Source of the DNA: Crenobacter oryzisoli | GTDB lineage: Bacteria; Pseudomonadota; Gammaproteobacteria; Burkholderiales; Chromobacteriaceae | Direction: 5' to 3' | NCBI RefSeq assembly: GCF_030385785.1 | Contig: NZ_JAUEDK010000038.1 | Location: 1-39,669, forward strand | Length of the DNA stretch: 39,669 nt | Part shown: one piece after another, positions 17,059 through 26,100 of the stretch | Numbering within the stretch: the stretch's first letter is position 1 | Layout: every line of letters starts with the position of its first letter | Notes under the pieces: model-generated | What the model saw: the letters and a program-made list of their open reading frames with translations, nothing else | Database searches by the model: none | Told to the model about the DNA's origin: nothing | Translations under genes and position numbers: made by a program

Positions 17059-17067
17059 TGCTAGAAT
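17059..17067 (+). promoter_or_regulatory. Possible extended -10 for the NlpD-like gene
   Basis: TGCTAGAAT carries a 5/6 -10 hexamer with TGn extension. Transcription would begin about 17074, at or one base before the ATG at 17075, implying a leaderless or nearly leaderless message. No -35 and no Shine-Dalgarno are visible. Confidence 0.3.
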
Positions 17068-17074
17068 GGCGGCC

Positions 17075-17833
17075 ATGCGATTTTCCCTGTTCCATTTTAT
17101 CCGCATGCGGGCGACTGCCTGCGCGGCGTTGTGCGCAGGCCTCATTGCCGCCTGCGCCAGCACTAGCGGACCGGTTCCCCCTGGCTATTACCGCGTCCAG
17201 CAAGGCGATACGCTGTATCGCATCGCCAAGAACAACGGTCGCAGCGTCGGCGAGCTGACACGCTGGAACAATCTCGCCAACGCCGCCCAGATCGATGCAG
17301 GGCAGGTGCTGCGCGTGGTGCCGCCGGCAGGCGGCGCTCCGGCGCCGACCAGGCCGTTGCCGCCGGCGGGGTCGGCCCATAAGCCGACGCCTGCGCCGGT
17401 TCCTGCTCCATCCCCCGCTCCGTCTCCCTCCTCTGCTCCATCTCCAGTTCCCGCGCCGTCCAAACCGGCTCAGGCCTTGTCGCTGCAGTGGCCGGTGAAG
17501 GGGCCGTTGCTCAGACGTTTCGACGGCAGCGCCAGCAAGGGTATCGATATCGGTGGAGGCGCAGGCACGTCCATCCAGGCCGCCGCCGCCGGCAAGGTGG
17601 CGTTTGCCGGTACCAATATCCGTGGCTACGGCAACCTGGTGATCATCCAGCACAACAGCAACTACCTGACTGCCTATGCCAATAACCAGAGCCTGTTGGT
17701 CAAGGAAGGGCAGCGTGTCAGCCAGGGGCAGAAGATCGCGTTGATGGGCAGCACCGCTGCCGACCGCACCCAGTTGCACTTCGAACTGCGCTATCAAGGC
17801 AAGGCGATCGATCCGATGCAATACCTGCCTTGA
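17075..17833 (+). CDS. nlpD: NlpD-like lipoprotein: LysM plus degenerate M23 (LytM) domain
   Basis: A 252-aa outer-membrane lipoprotein, probably an activator of a septal cell-wall amidase (AmiC type). Signal peptide with lipobox IAAC (Cys27), then a LysM peptidoglycan-binding domain (YYRVQQGDTLYRIAKNNG, about residues 37-81), a Pro/Ala/Ser low-complexity linker (about 85-140) and a C-terminal M23 domain. Metal ligands of active M23 enzymes are lost: SKGIDI has no His before GxD, and TQLHFE has Gln where the H of HxH should be; E. coli NlpD shows the same pattern (NKGIDIAG, RLHFE). So it is a regulator, not a peptidase. The usual surE-pcm-nlpD-rpoS context is absent here. An ATG at 17066 is an alternative start. 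Confidence 0.85.
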   Translation: MRFSLFHFIRMRATACAALCAGLIAACASTSGPVPPGYYRVQQGDTLYRIAKNNGRSVGELTRWNNLANAAQIDAGQVLRVVPPAGGAPAPTRPLPPAGSAHKPTPAPVPAPSPAPSPSSAPSPVPAPSKPAQALSLQWPVKGPLLRRFDGSASKGIDIGGGAGTSIQAAAAGKVAFAGTNIRGYGNLVIIQHNSNYLTAYANNQSLLVKEGQRVSQGQKIALMGSTAADRTQLHFELRYQGKAIDPMQYLP

Positions 17834-17851
17834 AACGTAGGCATTGAATAG

Positions 17852-17886
17852 AAACGGCCGCCCAATGGGGCGGCCGTTTGCTTTTG
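17852..17886. terminator. Intrinsic terminator after the NlpD-like gene
   Basis: AAACGGCCGCCC (17852-17863) pairs perfectly with GGGCGGCCGTTT (17868-17879) over AATG, then GCTTTTG. It could work in both directions, since the minus-strand membrane-protein gene ends at 18020. Confidence 0.75.
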
Positions 17887-18019
17887 AGCCTCCCAACCCC
17901 GCCGCGCGGGCCAGGCGTTCGCGAAGAAACGGAAATACGGTACAAGGAGAACGGCGGCGTCGAGATGACCGACACGTCATTGGTGCAAGCTGTTGCGAGC
18001 CTGCTTTTGAGGATCGGGT

Positions 18020-18655
18020 TCAGGCTGTTTGTGACGGCAGCGGAGCGGCCCGCAGGTGGCTCAGCTGGCGCCGGTACCAGAACGTCCACAGCATCAGCCC
18101 GCCGTAGATACCGTAGCCTATCAGCGGCGATACCGCCAGGAAGCGCTCGCTGCTCCAGTTCCACGCCATCCAGCTGCGCAGCGCGGTTTCGCCGGTCAGC
18201 CCCATCCCCCAGGCCAGGGTCATCATGCGCAGCGCGCGGCGCATCACTGGATTATCCTGCCAGCGTCGCTGCAGCTCGTCGGCCCGGTCGCCACCCTCGC
18301 GCCGCAGCGTCGCGTGCGCCAGGTGATAGATCAAGGGCTGCCGGAACAGCAGGGAGACAAGAAACACCAGGCCGATCACGCCGGACAGCAGCGACTCGCG
18401 CAATAGCAGCAGACGCGGGCTGCCGCCGAGCACGAGGCCCAATAGCGACAGCGCGATGCCGCCGAGTGCCAGGGCACTGATCGGATCGAGCCGGCGAAAC
18501 CGCGCCAGCTCGACCAAGCTCCATAGCATCGGCGGGATCGCCGAGGCGACTAGGCCGCCGAATTCGCCAAAGCGGTCCACCGTCAGCTTGTAGGCGAGCC
18601 AGGGCAGCGCCAGGTTGACGATCAGGTCGAGCACGAAGACGAGGCGTTTGGACAT
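18020..18655 (-). CDS. Integral membrane protein, VC0807-like family
   Basis: A 211-aa polytopic membrane protein of unknown function. About five to six hydrophobic segments are visible (residues about 7-25, 30-50, 58-77, 88-106, 143-157, 178-193), with a cytoplasmic-type charged loop HATLRREGGDRADELQRRWQDNP between them. The LLLRESLLSGVIGLVFLVSLLFRQPLIYHLA block resembles the VC0807-type membrane family; this is recognition from memory and not certain. AAGGA precedes the ATG. It lies 91 bp downstream of the lysine decarboxylase, separated by a terminator, so it may be independently expressed. Confidence 0.6.
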   Translation of the reverse strand: MSKRLVFVLDLIVNLALPWLAYKLTVDRFGEFGGLVASAIPPMLWSLVELARFRRLDPISALALGGIALSLLGLVLGGSPRLLLLRESLLSGVIGLVFLVSLLFRQPLIYHLAHATLRREGGDRADELQRRWQDNPVMRRALRMMTLAWGMGLTGETALRSWMAWNWSSERFLAVSPLIGYGIYGGLMLWTFWYRRQLSHLRAAPLPSQTA

Positions 18656-18673
18656 CGGGTCCTTCTGTCAATG

Positions 18674-18708
18674 GCCCAAGGTTGGCCGAATCGCGGCGCC
18701 TTGGGCCG
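18674..18708. repeat. Inverted repeat with the 11-bp intergenic motif in its loop
   Basis: GGCCCAAGG (18674-18682) pairs with CCTTGGGCC (18700-18708) across a 17-nt loop. The sequence GGTTGGCCGAA (18681-18691), which recurs elsewhere between genes in this window, starts within the arm. It lies in the leader of the minus-strand membrane-protein gene. Confidence 0.5.
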
Positions 18709-18712
18709 GATG

Positions 18713-18740
18713 GAAAAACGGCGCGGAAAGTCCGCGCCGT
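18713..18740 (-). terminator. Intrinsic terminator after the lysine decarboxylase gene
   Basis: On the minus strand ACGGCGCGGA pairs with TCCGCGCCGT across a 2- to 3-nt loop (18719-18740) and is followed by TTTTCC. It lies directly after the decarboxylase stop at 18747. Confidence 0.8.
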
Positions 18741-18746
18741 GGTCGT

Positions 18747-21011
18747 TTACTGCTTTACGCAGTCGACGCCGTACACCCGGCGCCCGTCGCGCTCCTGGGC
18801 GATCAGGCCGTGCACATCGGTCTCGAAGCCCGGCAGTTCGCGGTTGAAGTCCTCGGCGAAGCGCAGGTAGTCGACGATGGTCTTGTTGAAGCGCTCGCCC
18901 GGCACCAAGAGCGGAATGCCCGGCGGGTACGGGGTCAGCATCACCGCGGTGATGCGGCCTTCCAGTTGGTCGATCGGCACCCGTTCGATCTCGCGGTGCG
19001 CCATCTTGGCGAACGCGTCCGACGGCTTCATCGCCGGCACCATGTCCGACAGGTAGACCTCGGTGGTCAGTCGGGCGATGTTGTGGCGGCGGTAGACGTC
19101 GTGGATCTTCTGGCACAGGTCGCGCAGGCCGACGCGCTCGTACTGCGGCTGCTTCGCGACGAACTCCGGCATGATGCGCCACATCGGCTGGTTCTTGTCG
19201 TAGTCGTCCTTGAACTGCTGCAACAGCGAGATCAGCGTGTTCCAGCGGCCCTTGGTGATGCCGATGGTGAACATGATGAAGAAGCTGTAAAGGCCGGTCT
19301 TCTCTACCACCACGCCGTGCTCGGACAGGTACTTGGTGACGACCGCCGCCGGAATGCCGCTGTCGGCGAACTCGCCGTCGACGTCCAAGCCCGGGGTGAT
19401 CAGCGTTGCCTTGATCGGGTCGAGCAGGTTGAAGTCCTCGGCTACCGGGCCGAAGCCGTGCCAGCGCTCGTTGGCGCGCAGTGTCCAGTCGGCCGGGTCG
19501 CAGACGCCGTCGTCGGACAGCTTATCCGGCCCCCATACCTTGAACCACCAGTCGTCGCCGTACTCCTCGTCGACCTTGCGCATTGCGCGGCGGAAGTCGA
19601 ACGCCTCGACCAGCGATTCCTCGACCAGCGCCTGGCCGCCCGGTTGCTCCATCATCGCCGCGGCCACGTCGCAGCTGGCGATGATCGCGTACTGCGGGCT
19701 GGTCGAGGTGTGCATCAGGTAGGCTTCGTTGAAGCTATCAGTATCGAGCTGACGGTTGACCGGATCCTGCACCAGGATCTGCGATGCCTGGGACAGGCCG
19801 GCGAGCAGCTTATGCGTCGACTGGGTCGAGAAAATCATCGACTCCTGGCAGCGGGGCCGATCCTCGCCGATGGCGTGGAAGTCGCCGTAGAAGTCGTGGA
19901 AGGTTGCGTGCGGCAGCCACGCTTCGTCGAAGTGCAGCGTGTCGACCTCGCCGTCCAGGAGACCCTTGATCTCCTCGACGTTGTAGAGAATGCCGTCGTA
20001 GGTCGACTGGGTGATCGTCAGGATGCGCGGCTTGGCGTTCGGGTGCTGGGCCAGGATCTCGCGCGCGAACGGGTTGGCGAGGATCTTCTTCTTGATGGTG
20101 GCCGGCTCGAACTCCGACTTCGGGATCGGACCGATGATGCCGTAGTGGTTGCGGGTCGGCATCAGGAACACCGGCACCGCGCCGGTCATCATGATCGCGT
20201 GCAGGTTCGACTTGTGGCAGTTGCGGTCGACTAGCACGATGTCGCCGGCGGCGACGGTGCTGTGCCAGACGATCTTGTTGCTGGTCGAGGTGCCGTTGGT
20301 GACGAAGAAGCAGTGATCGGCGTTAAAGATGCGCGCGGCGTTCTTCTCCGAGGAGGCCACCGGGCCGGTGTGGTCGAGCAGCTGGCCGAGTTCCTCGACT
20401 GCATTGCACACGTCGGCGCGCAGCATGTTTTCGCCGAAGAACTGGTGGAACATCTGGCCGACCGGGCTCTTCAGGAATGCCACGCCGCCGGAGTGGCCCG
20501 GGCAGTGCCAGGAGTAGGAGCCGTCGTAGGCGTAATCGACCAGCGCGCTGAAGAACGGCGGCGCCAGGCTATCGAGATAGGACTTCGCCTCGCGGATGAT
20601 GTGGCGCGCGACGAAGTCCGGCGTGTCTTCGTGCATGTGGATGAAGCCATGCAGCTCGCGCAGCACATCGTTGGGGATGTGGCGCGAGGTGCGCGTCTCA
20701 CCGTACAGGTAGAGCGGAATGTCCGGGTTGCGGCGGCGGATCTCAGCGACGAAGGCTCGCAGGTTGGCGAGCGCTTGCTGGGTCTCCTCGGGGGTGCCCG
20801 AGCCGAACTCCTCGTCGTCGATCGAAAGGATGAAGCCGGCTGCGCGACTTTGCTGCTGGGCGAACGAGGTGATGTCACCGAAGCTGGTATAGCCGATCAC
20901 ATCCATGCCCTGAGTTTCGATGGCGGCCGCAAGTTCGCGGATGCCGGAGCCACTGGTGTTTTCGGAACGGAAATCTTCGTCGATGATGACGAGCGGAAAG
21001 TGAAAACGCAT
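18747..21011 (-). CDS. ldcA: Lysine/ornithine/arginine decarboxylase, LdcA-like
   Basis: A 754-aa fold-type I PLP decarboxylase of the large bacterial Orn/Lys/Arg family. An N-terminal CheY-like wing domain (about 1-130) is followed by the PLP core, with SWHCPGHSGG, VTNGTSTSNKIV, VDRNCHKS, HFDEAW and the Schiff-base Lys401 in STHKLLAGLSQAS, then the C-terminal domain with PYPPGIPLLVPGE. Segments such as SPVGQMFHQFFGENMLRAD and HTSTSPQYAIIASCDVA match Pseudomonas LdcA better than E. coli AdiA as I recall them, so lysine is the likeliest substrate, giving cadaverine and consuming a proton. AAGGA lies about eight bases before the ATG at 21011; the frame is open to 21056. Confidence 0.85.
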   Translation of the reverse strand: MRFHFPLVIIDEDFRSENTSGSGIRELAAAIETQGMDVIGYTSFGDITSFAQQQSRAAGFILSIDDEEFGSGTPEETQQALANLRAFVAEIRRRNPDIPLYLYGETRTSRHIPNDVLRELHGFIHMHEDTPDFVARHIIREAKSYLDSLAPPFFSALVDYAYDGSYSWHCPGHSGGVAFLKSPVGQMFHQFFGENMLRADVCNAVEELGQLLDHTGPVASSEKNAARIFNADHCFFVTNGTSTSNKIVWHSTVAAGDIVLVDRNCHKSNLHAIMMTGAVPVFLMPTRNHYGIIGPIPKSEFEPATIKKKILANPFAREILAQHPNAKPRILTITQSTYDGILYNVEEIKGLLDGEVDTLHFDEAWLPHATFHDFYGDFHAIGEDRPRCQESMIFSTQSTHKLLAGLSQASQILVQDPVNRQLDTDSFNEAYLMHTSTSPQYAIIASCDVAAAMMEQPGGQALVEESLVEAFDFRRAMRKVDEEYGDDWWFKVWGPDKLSDDGVCDPADWTLRANERWHGFGPVAEDFNLLDPIKATLITPGLDVDGEFADSGIPAAVVTKYLSEHGVVVEKTGLYSFFIMFTIGITKGRWNTLISLLQQFKDDYDKNQPMWRIMPEFVAKQPQYERVGLRDLCQKIHDVYRRHNIARLTTEVYLSDMVPAMKPSDAFAKMAHREIERVPIDQLEGRITAVMLTPYPPGIPLLVPGERFNKTIVDYLRFAEDFNRELPGFETDVHGLIAQERDGRRVYGVDCVKQ

Positions 21012-21362
21012 ACCTGAGTCCTTACTGTCTCGGTGCGCGAGGGGCGAGGAAAACACCTGCCTTGGGGCGCTGGGGAGGGGGCGCTTTGCGCCGCGGTGCG
21101 TACTGGATGCGTGGTACCTGCGAGGCAGGCTGAGTTTGCAGCCTATCCCCGGGCCCGATTCGGCAACCGTCCGCCAGCCGGCCTGGAACTACCCGGAAAA
21201 ACGGCGCGTAGTGTAGCCCTTTTGCAGGGTGCATTGTTGTCGGATTACGTTACAAAGTGTGTCGCGGTGCCAGCCGGCACGGCAGACGGTCGGTGCAGGA
21301 GACAAGATCAGCACCGACCTTGCCTCGCAGCTACGGCAGAGTGCGGCTGTAAATCGTTGATT
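21012..21362. other. 351-bp gene-free interval with a 9-bp inverted repeat
   Basis: Leader of the decarboxylase and 3' flank of the cardiolipin synthase, both minus strand. GGTCGGTGC (21288-21296) pairs perfectly with GCACCGACC (21311-21319) around a 14-nt loop and has no T-run on either side. It may be a terminator-like structure for the upstream gene or an operator. I could not find a convincing promoter and see no gene. Confidence 0.5.
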
Positions 21363-22877
21363 TTATGGCATGGGTGACGAGTCGTCGTGTGTGGGGGCCG
21401 GCTTGTCGGCCAGCTGGGAGGCATGTTGTTTTTTGCGCCGCCGGGCCCGGTAAAGACCGAGTGCCTTCACTGTTATCGCTCCGCCGGTCAGCACCAGCAG
21501 CAGCGTGAGCGGCGCAGCGACCAGATAAGGGAAGAAGCCGATCGCCAGCGCCAGCGCCAGCAGCGACAGGCCGATGGTCAGGAACGATGCCGCCTCGCTG
21601 GCATCGACGTTGCGGCTGCCGCGCACCACGGCGCCGACGGCATCGCCGATCCGCGCCGCTTGGCGGGCAGCGGCCGAAGCGCCGGCCGCTGCCGAACTGC
21701 GCGGCGAGACCGGCAGCAGCACATCGCGTGGCCGGCGCCGGGTCAGCGTCGGGCGTTGACGCGGCCCGGCCAATACCACTTCGGTAGCGTTCTGCAGGTC
21801 CTGCAAGAACTTGCTGGCCAATTGACTGGCCAGCACCTCGTCCTCGATGGCGACGTCGATCTCACGGTTGGCGAGCCAGCTTGACGCGTTCAGGTTGGTC
21901 GAGCCAATCCTGGCCCAGCGCCCGTCGGCAACGGCGGTCTTGGCGTGGATCATCGGACCATTCCATTCGAACACCCGTACCCCGGCCTCCAATAGCGGCC
22001 GGTACAGCGTGCGTGACACGGTGGCGATCCAGCCGATGTCGCTGGAGCGGGGCACCAAGAGGCGGACATCGACGCCATCACGAGCTGCGTTCTGCAGCGC
22101 GGCCAGATAGGTGCCGGCACCGATGAAGTAGGCGTCGGTCAGCCACAGCGTGCGGCGGGCGAAGCTGGCAATCATCAGATCAAGCCGCATCACGTTGGCG
22201 GTGGCCGGCGTGGTGGCGATCAGGCGGGCTGCAACCGGGCCGGTCGGCCCCGCGTGAGGGGGAGGGGCATCATCCGACAGTGGTGTGCCACAGCTCTCCC
22301 AGCTGTCGGCGAACGCCGCTATCGCGTCGGCGACCAGGGGACCGGCAAGGCGCAGCCCGGTGTCGCGCCAAGGTGGCAGTTGGCGCGCCGGATTGCCTTC
22401 CCAGAGGCTCGACACGCACAGCCCAGACACGAAAGCCTCTTGACCGTCGACCACGATCAGTTTGCGATGGTCGCGTCCCAACAGGCTCAGCCCCCCTACC
22501 AGCGACGGGGGGTTGAACGCACGCACTTCGCCGCCAGCTGCGACGATGGGCTTGAAGAAGCCGGTGAGGTGCTCCTTCCAGGAGCCAAGCCAGTCGTACA
22601 GCAAGCGCACCTTTACCCCGGCGGTTGCCCGCTCGGCCAACAACTCGCGCAGCTGCCGACCGTAGCGGTTATTGGCGAAGATATACATCTCGATTAGCAC
22701 CGATTCCTTGGCACCGGCGATCGCGTCCTTCCAGGCCGGGAAGTTCTCGGTGCTATCGAACAGGAGCTCGACTCGATTGCCGTTGACCAATGGGGCGCCG
22801 GCCGATCGCGAGAACGCCTGGTCGGCCAGCTGGCGGATCAGTTCGAGCTTGGCCGACACTGGCTCAGTCTTGTGCAT
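21363..22877 (-). CDS. Phospholipase D family protein, cardiolipin synthase-like
   Basis: A 504-aa protein with two HKD catalytic motifs, HRKLIVVD (H137, K139, D144) and HAKTAVAD (H311, K313, D318), each followed by the family's second block (GLCVSSLWEG; GSTNLNASSW). Such enzymes make cardiolipin by joining phosphatidyl groups. Unlike ClsA, no N-terminal membrane helices are present; instead two hydrophobic segments (about 430-447 and 450-472) lie after an Ala/Arg-rich linker at the C-terminus, followed by a basic tail. The C-terminal anchor is unusual compared with the classical layout and deserves comparison with ClsB/ClsC. It is divergent from gltB, with 276 AT-rich bases between. Confidence 0.8.
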   Translation of the reverse strand: MHKTEPVSAKLELIRQLADQAFSRSAGAPLVNGNRVELLFDSTENFPAWKDAIAGAKESVLIEMYIFANNRYGRQLRELLAERATAGVKVRLLYDWLGSWKEHLTGFFKPIVAAGGEVRAFNPPSLVGGLSLLGRDHRKLIVVDGQEAFVSGLCVSSLWEGNPARQLPPWRDTGLRLAGPLVADAIAAFADSWESCGTPLSDDAPPPHAGPTGPVAARLIATTPATANVMRLDLMIASFARRTLWLTDAYFIGAGTYLAALQNAARDGVDVRLLVPRSSDIGWIATVSRTLYRPLLEAGVRVFEWNGPMIHAKTAVADGRWARIGSTNLNASSWLANREIDVAIEDEVLASQLASKFLQDLQNATEVVLAGPRQRPTLTRRRPRDVLLPVSPRSSAAAGASAAARQAARIGDAVGAVVRGSRNVDASEAASFLTIGLSLLALALAIGFFPYLVAAPLTLLLVLTGGAITVKALGLYRARRRKKQHASQLADKPAPTHDDSSPMP

Positions 22878-23085
22878 GTATTTTGCCTAACAATATCCAT
22901 TTCTCTTCCTTTTACGATGGATTGGATTGTTCGGAATGCTTTTCCAGTAGGTCGTGTTTTCGAATGTCAACGTCGGAAAAATGGAAATAAAACCGTCAAA
23001 AAAGTCTAAGAATTTTCAATATTTTCGGCAAAAAATGCGCGCAAACGCTTGTTTTTAATAGGCTTATGCGCTGCACAAAAAGCGG

Positions 23086-23115
23086 TTGCGGCTGCTGTTG
23101 CCTTACCTTTAGAAT
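23086..23115 (+). promoter_or_regulatory. Possible sigma-70 promoter for gltB
   Basis: TTGCGG (23086-23091) and TAGAAT (23110-23115) with an 18-bp spacer, 39 bp before the ATG. The -35 is poor. The upstream interval 22878-23060 is strikingly AT-rich for this genome, as expected of an UP element or protein-binding region. Confidence 0.3.
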
Positions 23116-23153
23116 CGAATCATTCGTTTCACAAATATCAGCAGGTAGAAGGT

Positions 23154-26100
23154 ATGGATAGACAGCGCTGGCTGCAGGGTACCCTGTATAGCCCGGATTT
23201 CGAACAGGACAGCTGCGGTTTTGGCCTTATCGCCCAGCTCGACGATAAACCTAGCCACTGGTTGGTGGAGACCGCGATCTCTTCGCTCGCCAAGCTGACC
23301 CACCGCGGTGCGGTGGCGGCCGACGGCAAGTCGGGCGATGGCTGTGGCCTGTTGTTCCGCAAACCGGACGGTTTCCTGCGTGCAGTTGCCGAAGAGGGCG
23401 GGATCGGTCTGAAAGCGTCTTATGCCGCTGGCTTGGTATTCCACCATCCCGACGAGGAGGCCGGCAAGCGCAGCCTGCGGCGCCTGAAGGAATATCTCGA
23501 AGCCCAGCAGCTCGAGGTCGCCGGTTTCCGTACCGTGCCGACTGACGTCTCCGCCTGTGGCGAGGCCGCGCTGCAGACGCTGCCGGCCATTTCTCAGGTA
23601 TTCGTGAACTGCCCGTTCGGCATGGACGAGCTGACTTTCCAGCGTCGTCTCTACATGGGCCGCCGTCTCGCCGAGAAGGCCAACAAGGCTGATGACGCCT
23701 ATTTCTACCTGCCGACGCTGTCACCGCACACGATGTCGTACAAGGGTCTGGTGACGCCGGACAACCTGGCGAACTTCTTCCTCGACCTGAAGGACGAGCG
23801 CTTCGAGTCCAGCCTGGCGGTGTTCCACCAGCGCTTCTCGACCAACACCTGGCCGCAGTGGAAACTGGCCCAGCCGTTCCGCTTCCTCGCCCACAACGGC
23901 GAAATCAACACCGTGCAGGGCAACCGCAACTGGGCCAAGGCGCGCGAGCAGATTCTGCAGTCGCCGCACCTGGATATGGACACGGTACGTCCGATCGTGC
24001 AGACCGACGGTTCGGACTCGATGAGCCTCGACAACATGCTCGAAGGCCTGCTGATGGGCGGCATTCCGCTGTTCCGCGCGCTGCGCCTGTTGGTGCCGCC
24101 GGCCTGGCAGAACGTCGACTCCACCGACAAGGACCTGCGCGCCTTCTACGAATTCAATTCGATGCACATGGAGCCGTGGGACGGCCCGGCCGGCATCGTG
24201 CTGACCGACGGCCGCTATGCCGCCTGTCTGCTGGATCGCAACGGCCTGCGCCCGGCGCGCTGGGTGCTGACCCGTGACAATGTGCTGACCATCGCCTCGG
24301 AAGTGGGCGTGTGGGACTACAAGCCGGAAGATGTAGTGCGCAAGGGTCGCGTCAAACCGGGCCAGCTGTTCGCCGCGGATCTTGCAACCGGCGACCTGCT
24401 GATGCCGGAAGACATCGATGCGCAACTGAAAAGCGCCAAACCTTACCGCCAGTGGATCAAGGACAGCGCCCAGTACCTGGAACTGTCGATCGAGGACGAT
24501 AGCGGCATCGAGGCGCTGAGCGCCGACGAGCTGCTGCAGCGCCAGAAGCTGTTCAACCTGACCTTCGAAGAGCGCGACCAGATCCTGCGCGTACTGGCCG
24601 AAGACGGCCAGGAAGCGATCGGTTCGATGGGCGACGACACCCCGATGGCGGTGCTATCGCGCAAGATCCGCTCGCCGTTCGACTACCTGCGCCAGCAGTT
24701 CGCCCAGGTGACCAACCCGCCGATCGACCCGATCCGCGAGGCGGTAGTGATGTCGCTGAACACCGTGTTCGGCCCGGAACGCAATATGTTCGAGGAGTCG
24801 GCCGAACACGCCAAGCGCCTCGAAGTGCGTAGCCCGGTGCTGTCGCATGAGAAGTTCACCCGCGTCACCACCCGTCCGGAAGCGCACCTGAAGGCTACCA
24901 CCTTCGACCTGTGCTACGACCCGCTGGAAACCGATCTCAAGTCGGCGATCGAGAAGCTGACCCAGCATGTGGCCGATGCGGTGCGCGAAGGCACGGTGGT
25001 GGTGGTGCTGTCCGATCGCAACGTCGGTGAGAACCGCCTTCCGATCCACGCGCTGTTCGCCACGGGTGCGGTGCATCATGCGCTGATCGACACCGGCCTG
25101 CGCTGTAAGACCAATATCGTGGTGGAAACCGGCTCCGCTCGCGACCCGCACCAGATCGCCGCGCTGATCGGCTACGGCGCGACCGCGGTCTACCCGTATC
25201 TCGCCTACCAGACCATCGTCGAGCTGGTGAACCGCGGCGAAGTGTCGCTGAAGGTGAACGAGGCGCTGCAGCACTACCGCAAGGGCATCAACAAGGGTCT
25301 GCTCAAGGTGCTGTCGAAGATGGGCATCTCGACCATTGCCTCCTACCGCGGCTCGCAGCTGTTCGAGGCGGTCGGGGTGCATCCGGACGTGGTCGACCTG
25401 TGCCTGAAGGGCACGGTGACCCGCATTGCCGGTGCCAACTTCGACGACTTCGAAACCGACCAGAAGCAGCTGTCGCGCTTTGCTTTCAACCCGATGCGCC
25501 CGCTGGCGCAGGGGGGCTTGCTCAAGTATGTGCACGGCGAGGAATACCACGCCTACAACCCGGACGTGGTCACCATGCTGCAGAAGGCGGTGCAGAACGG
25601 CGACTACGACGCGTACAAGACCTATGCGCACTTGGTGAACGCCCGCCCTGTGGCGATGTTCCGCGACCTGATGAAGCTGAAGGACGTGACCCCGATCGCC
25701 ATTGAGCAGGTCGAGCCGGTCGAGAGCATCCTGAAGCGCTTCGACTCCGCCGGCATGTCGCTGGGCGCGCTGTCGCCGGAGGCGCACGAGGCGCTGGCCA
25801 CCGCGATGAACCGTTTGGGTGGTCGTTCCAACTCCGGTGAAGGTGGCGAAGACCAGTCCCGCTACGGCACCGAGCGCATGTCCAAGATCAAGCAGGTGGC
25901 TTCGGGCCGCTTCGGCGTCACCCCGCACTACCTGGTGAACGCCGAAGTGCTGCAGATCAAGGTAGCCCAGGGCGCCAAGCCGGGCGAAGGCGGCCAGCTG
26001 CCGGGCGACAAGGTGTCCCCGCTGATCGCCGAGCTGCGTCACTCCAAGCCGGGCATCAGCCTGATTTCGCCGCCGCCGCACCACGACATCTACTCGATCG

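Noticed and set aside
17500..17833. Active M23 endopeptidase
   Set aside because: The first-motif His and the first His of HxH are replaced (SKGIDI, TQLHFE), as in NlpD-type activators.
17878..18480. Plus-strand open frame overlapping the VC0807-like gene
   Set aside because: Its body is antisense to a gene with clear membrane segments and a ribosome-binding site; composition is Arg/Ala/Ser-rich noise.
18615..20234. 539-codon plus-strand frame opposite the lysine decarboxylase
   Set aside because: It lies antisense to motif-verified coding sequence with repetitive Val/Leu/Arg/Asp composition and no recognisable domain.
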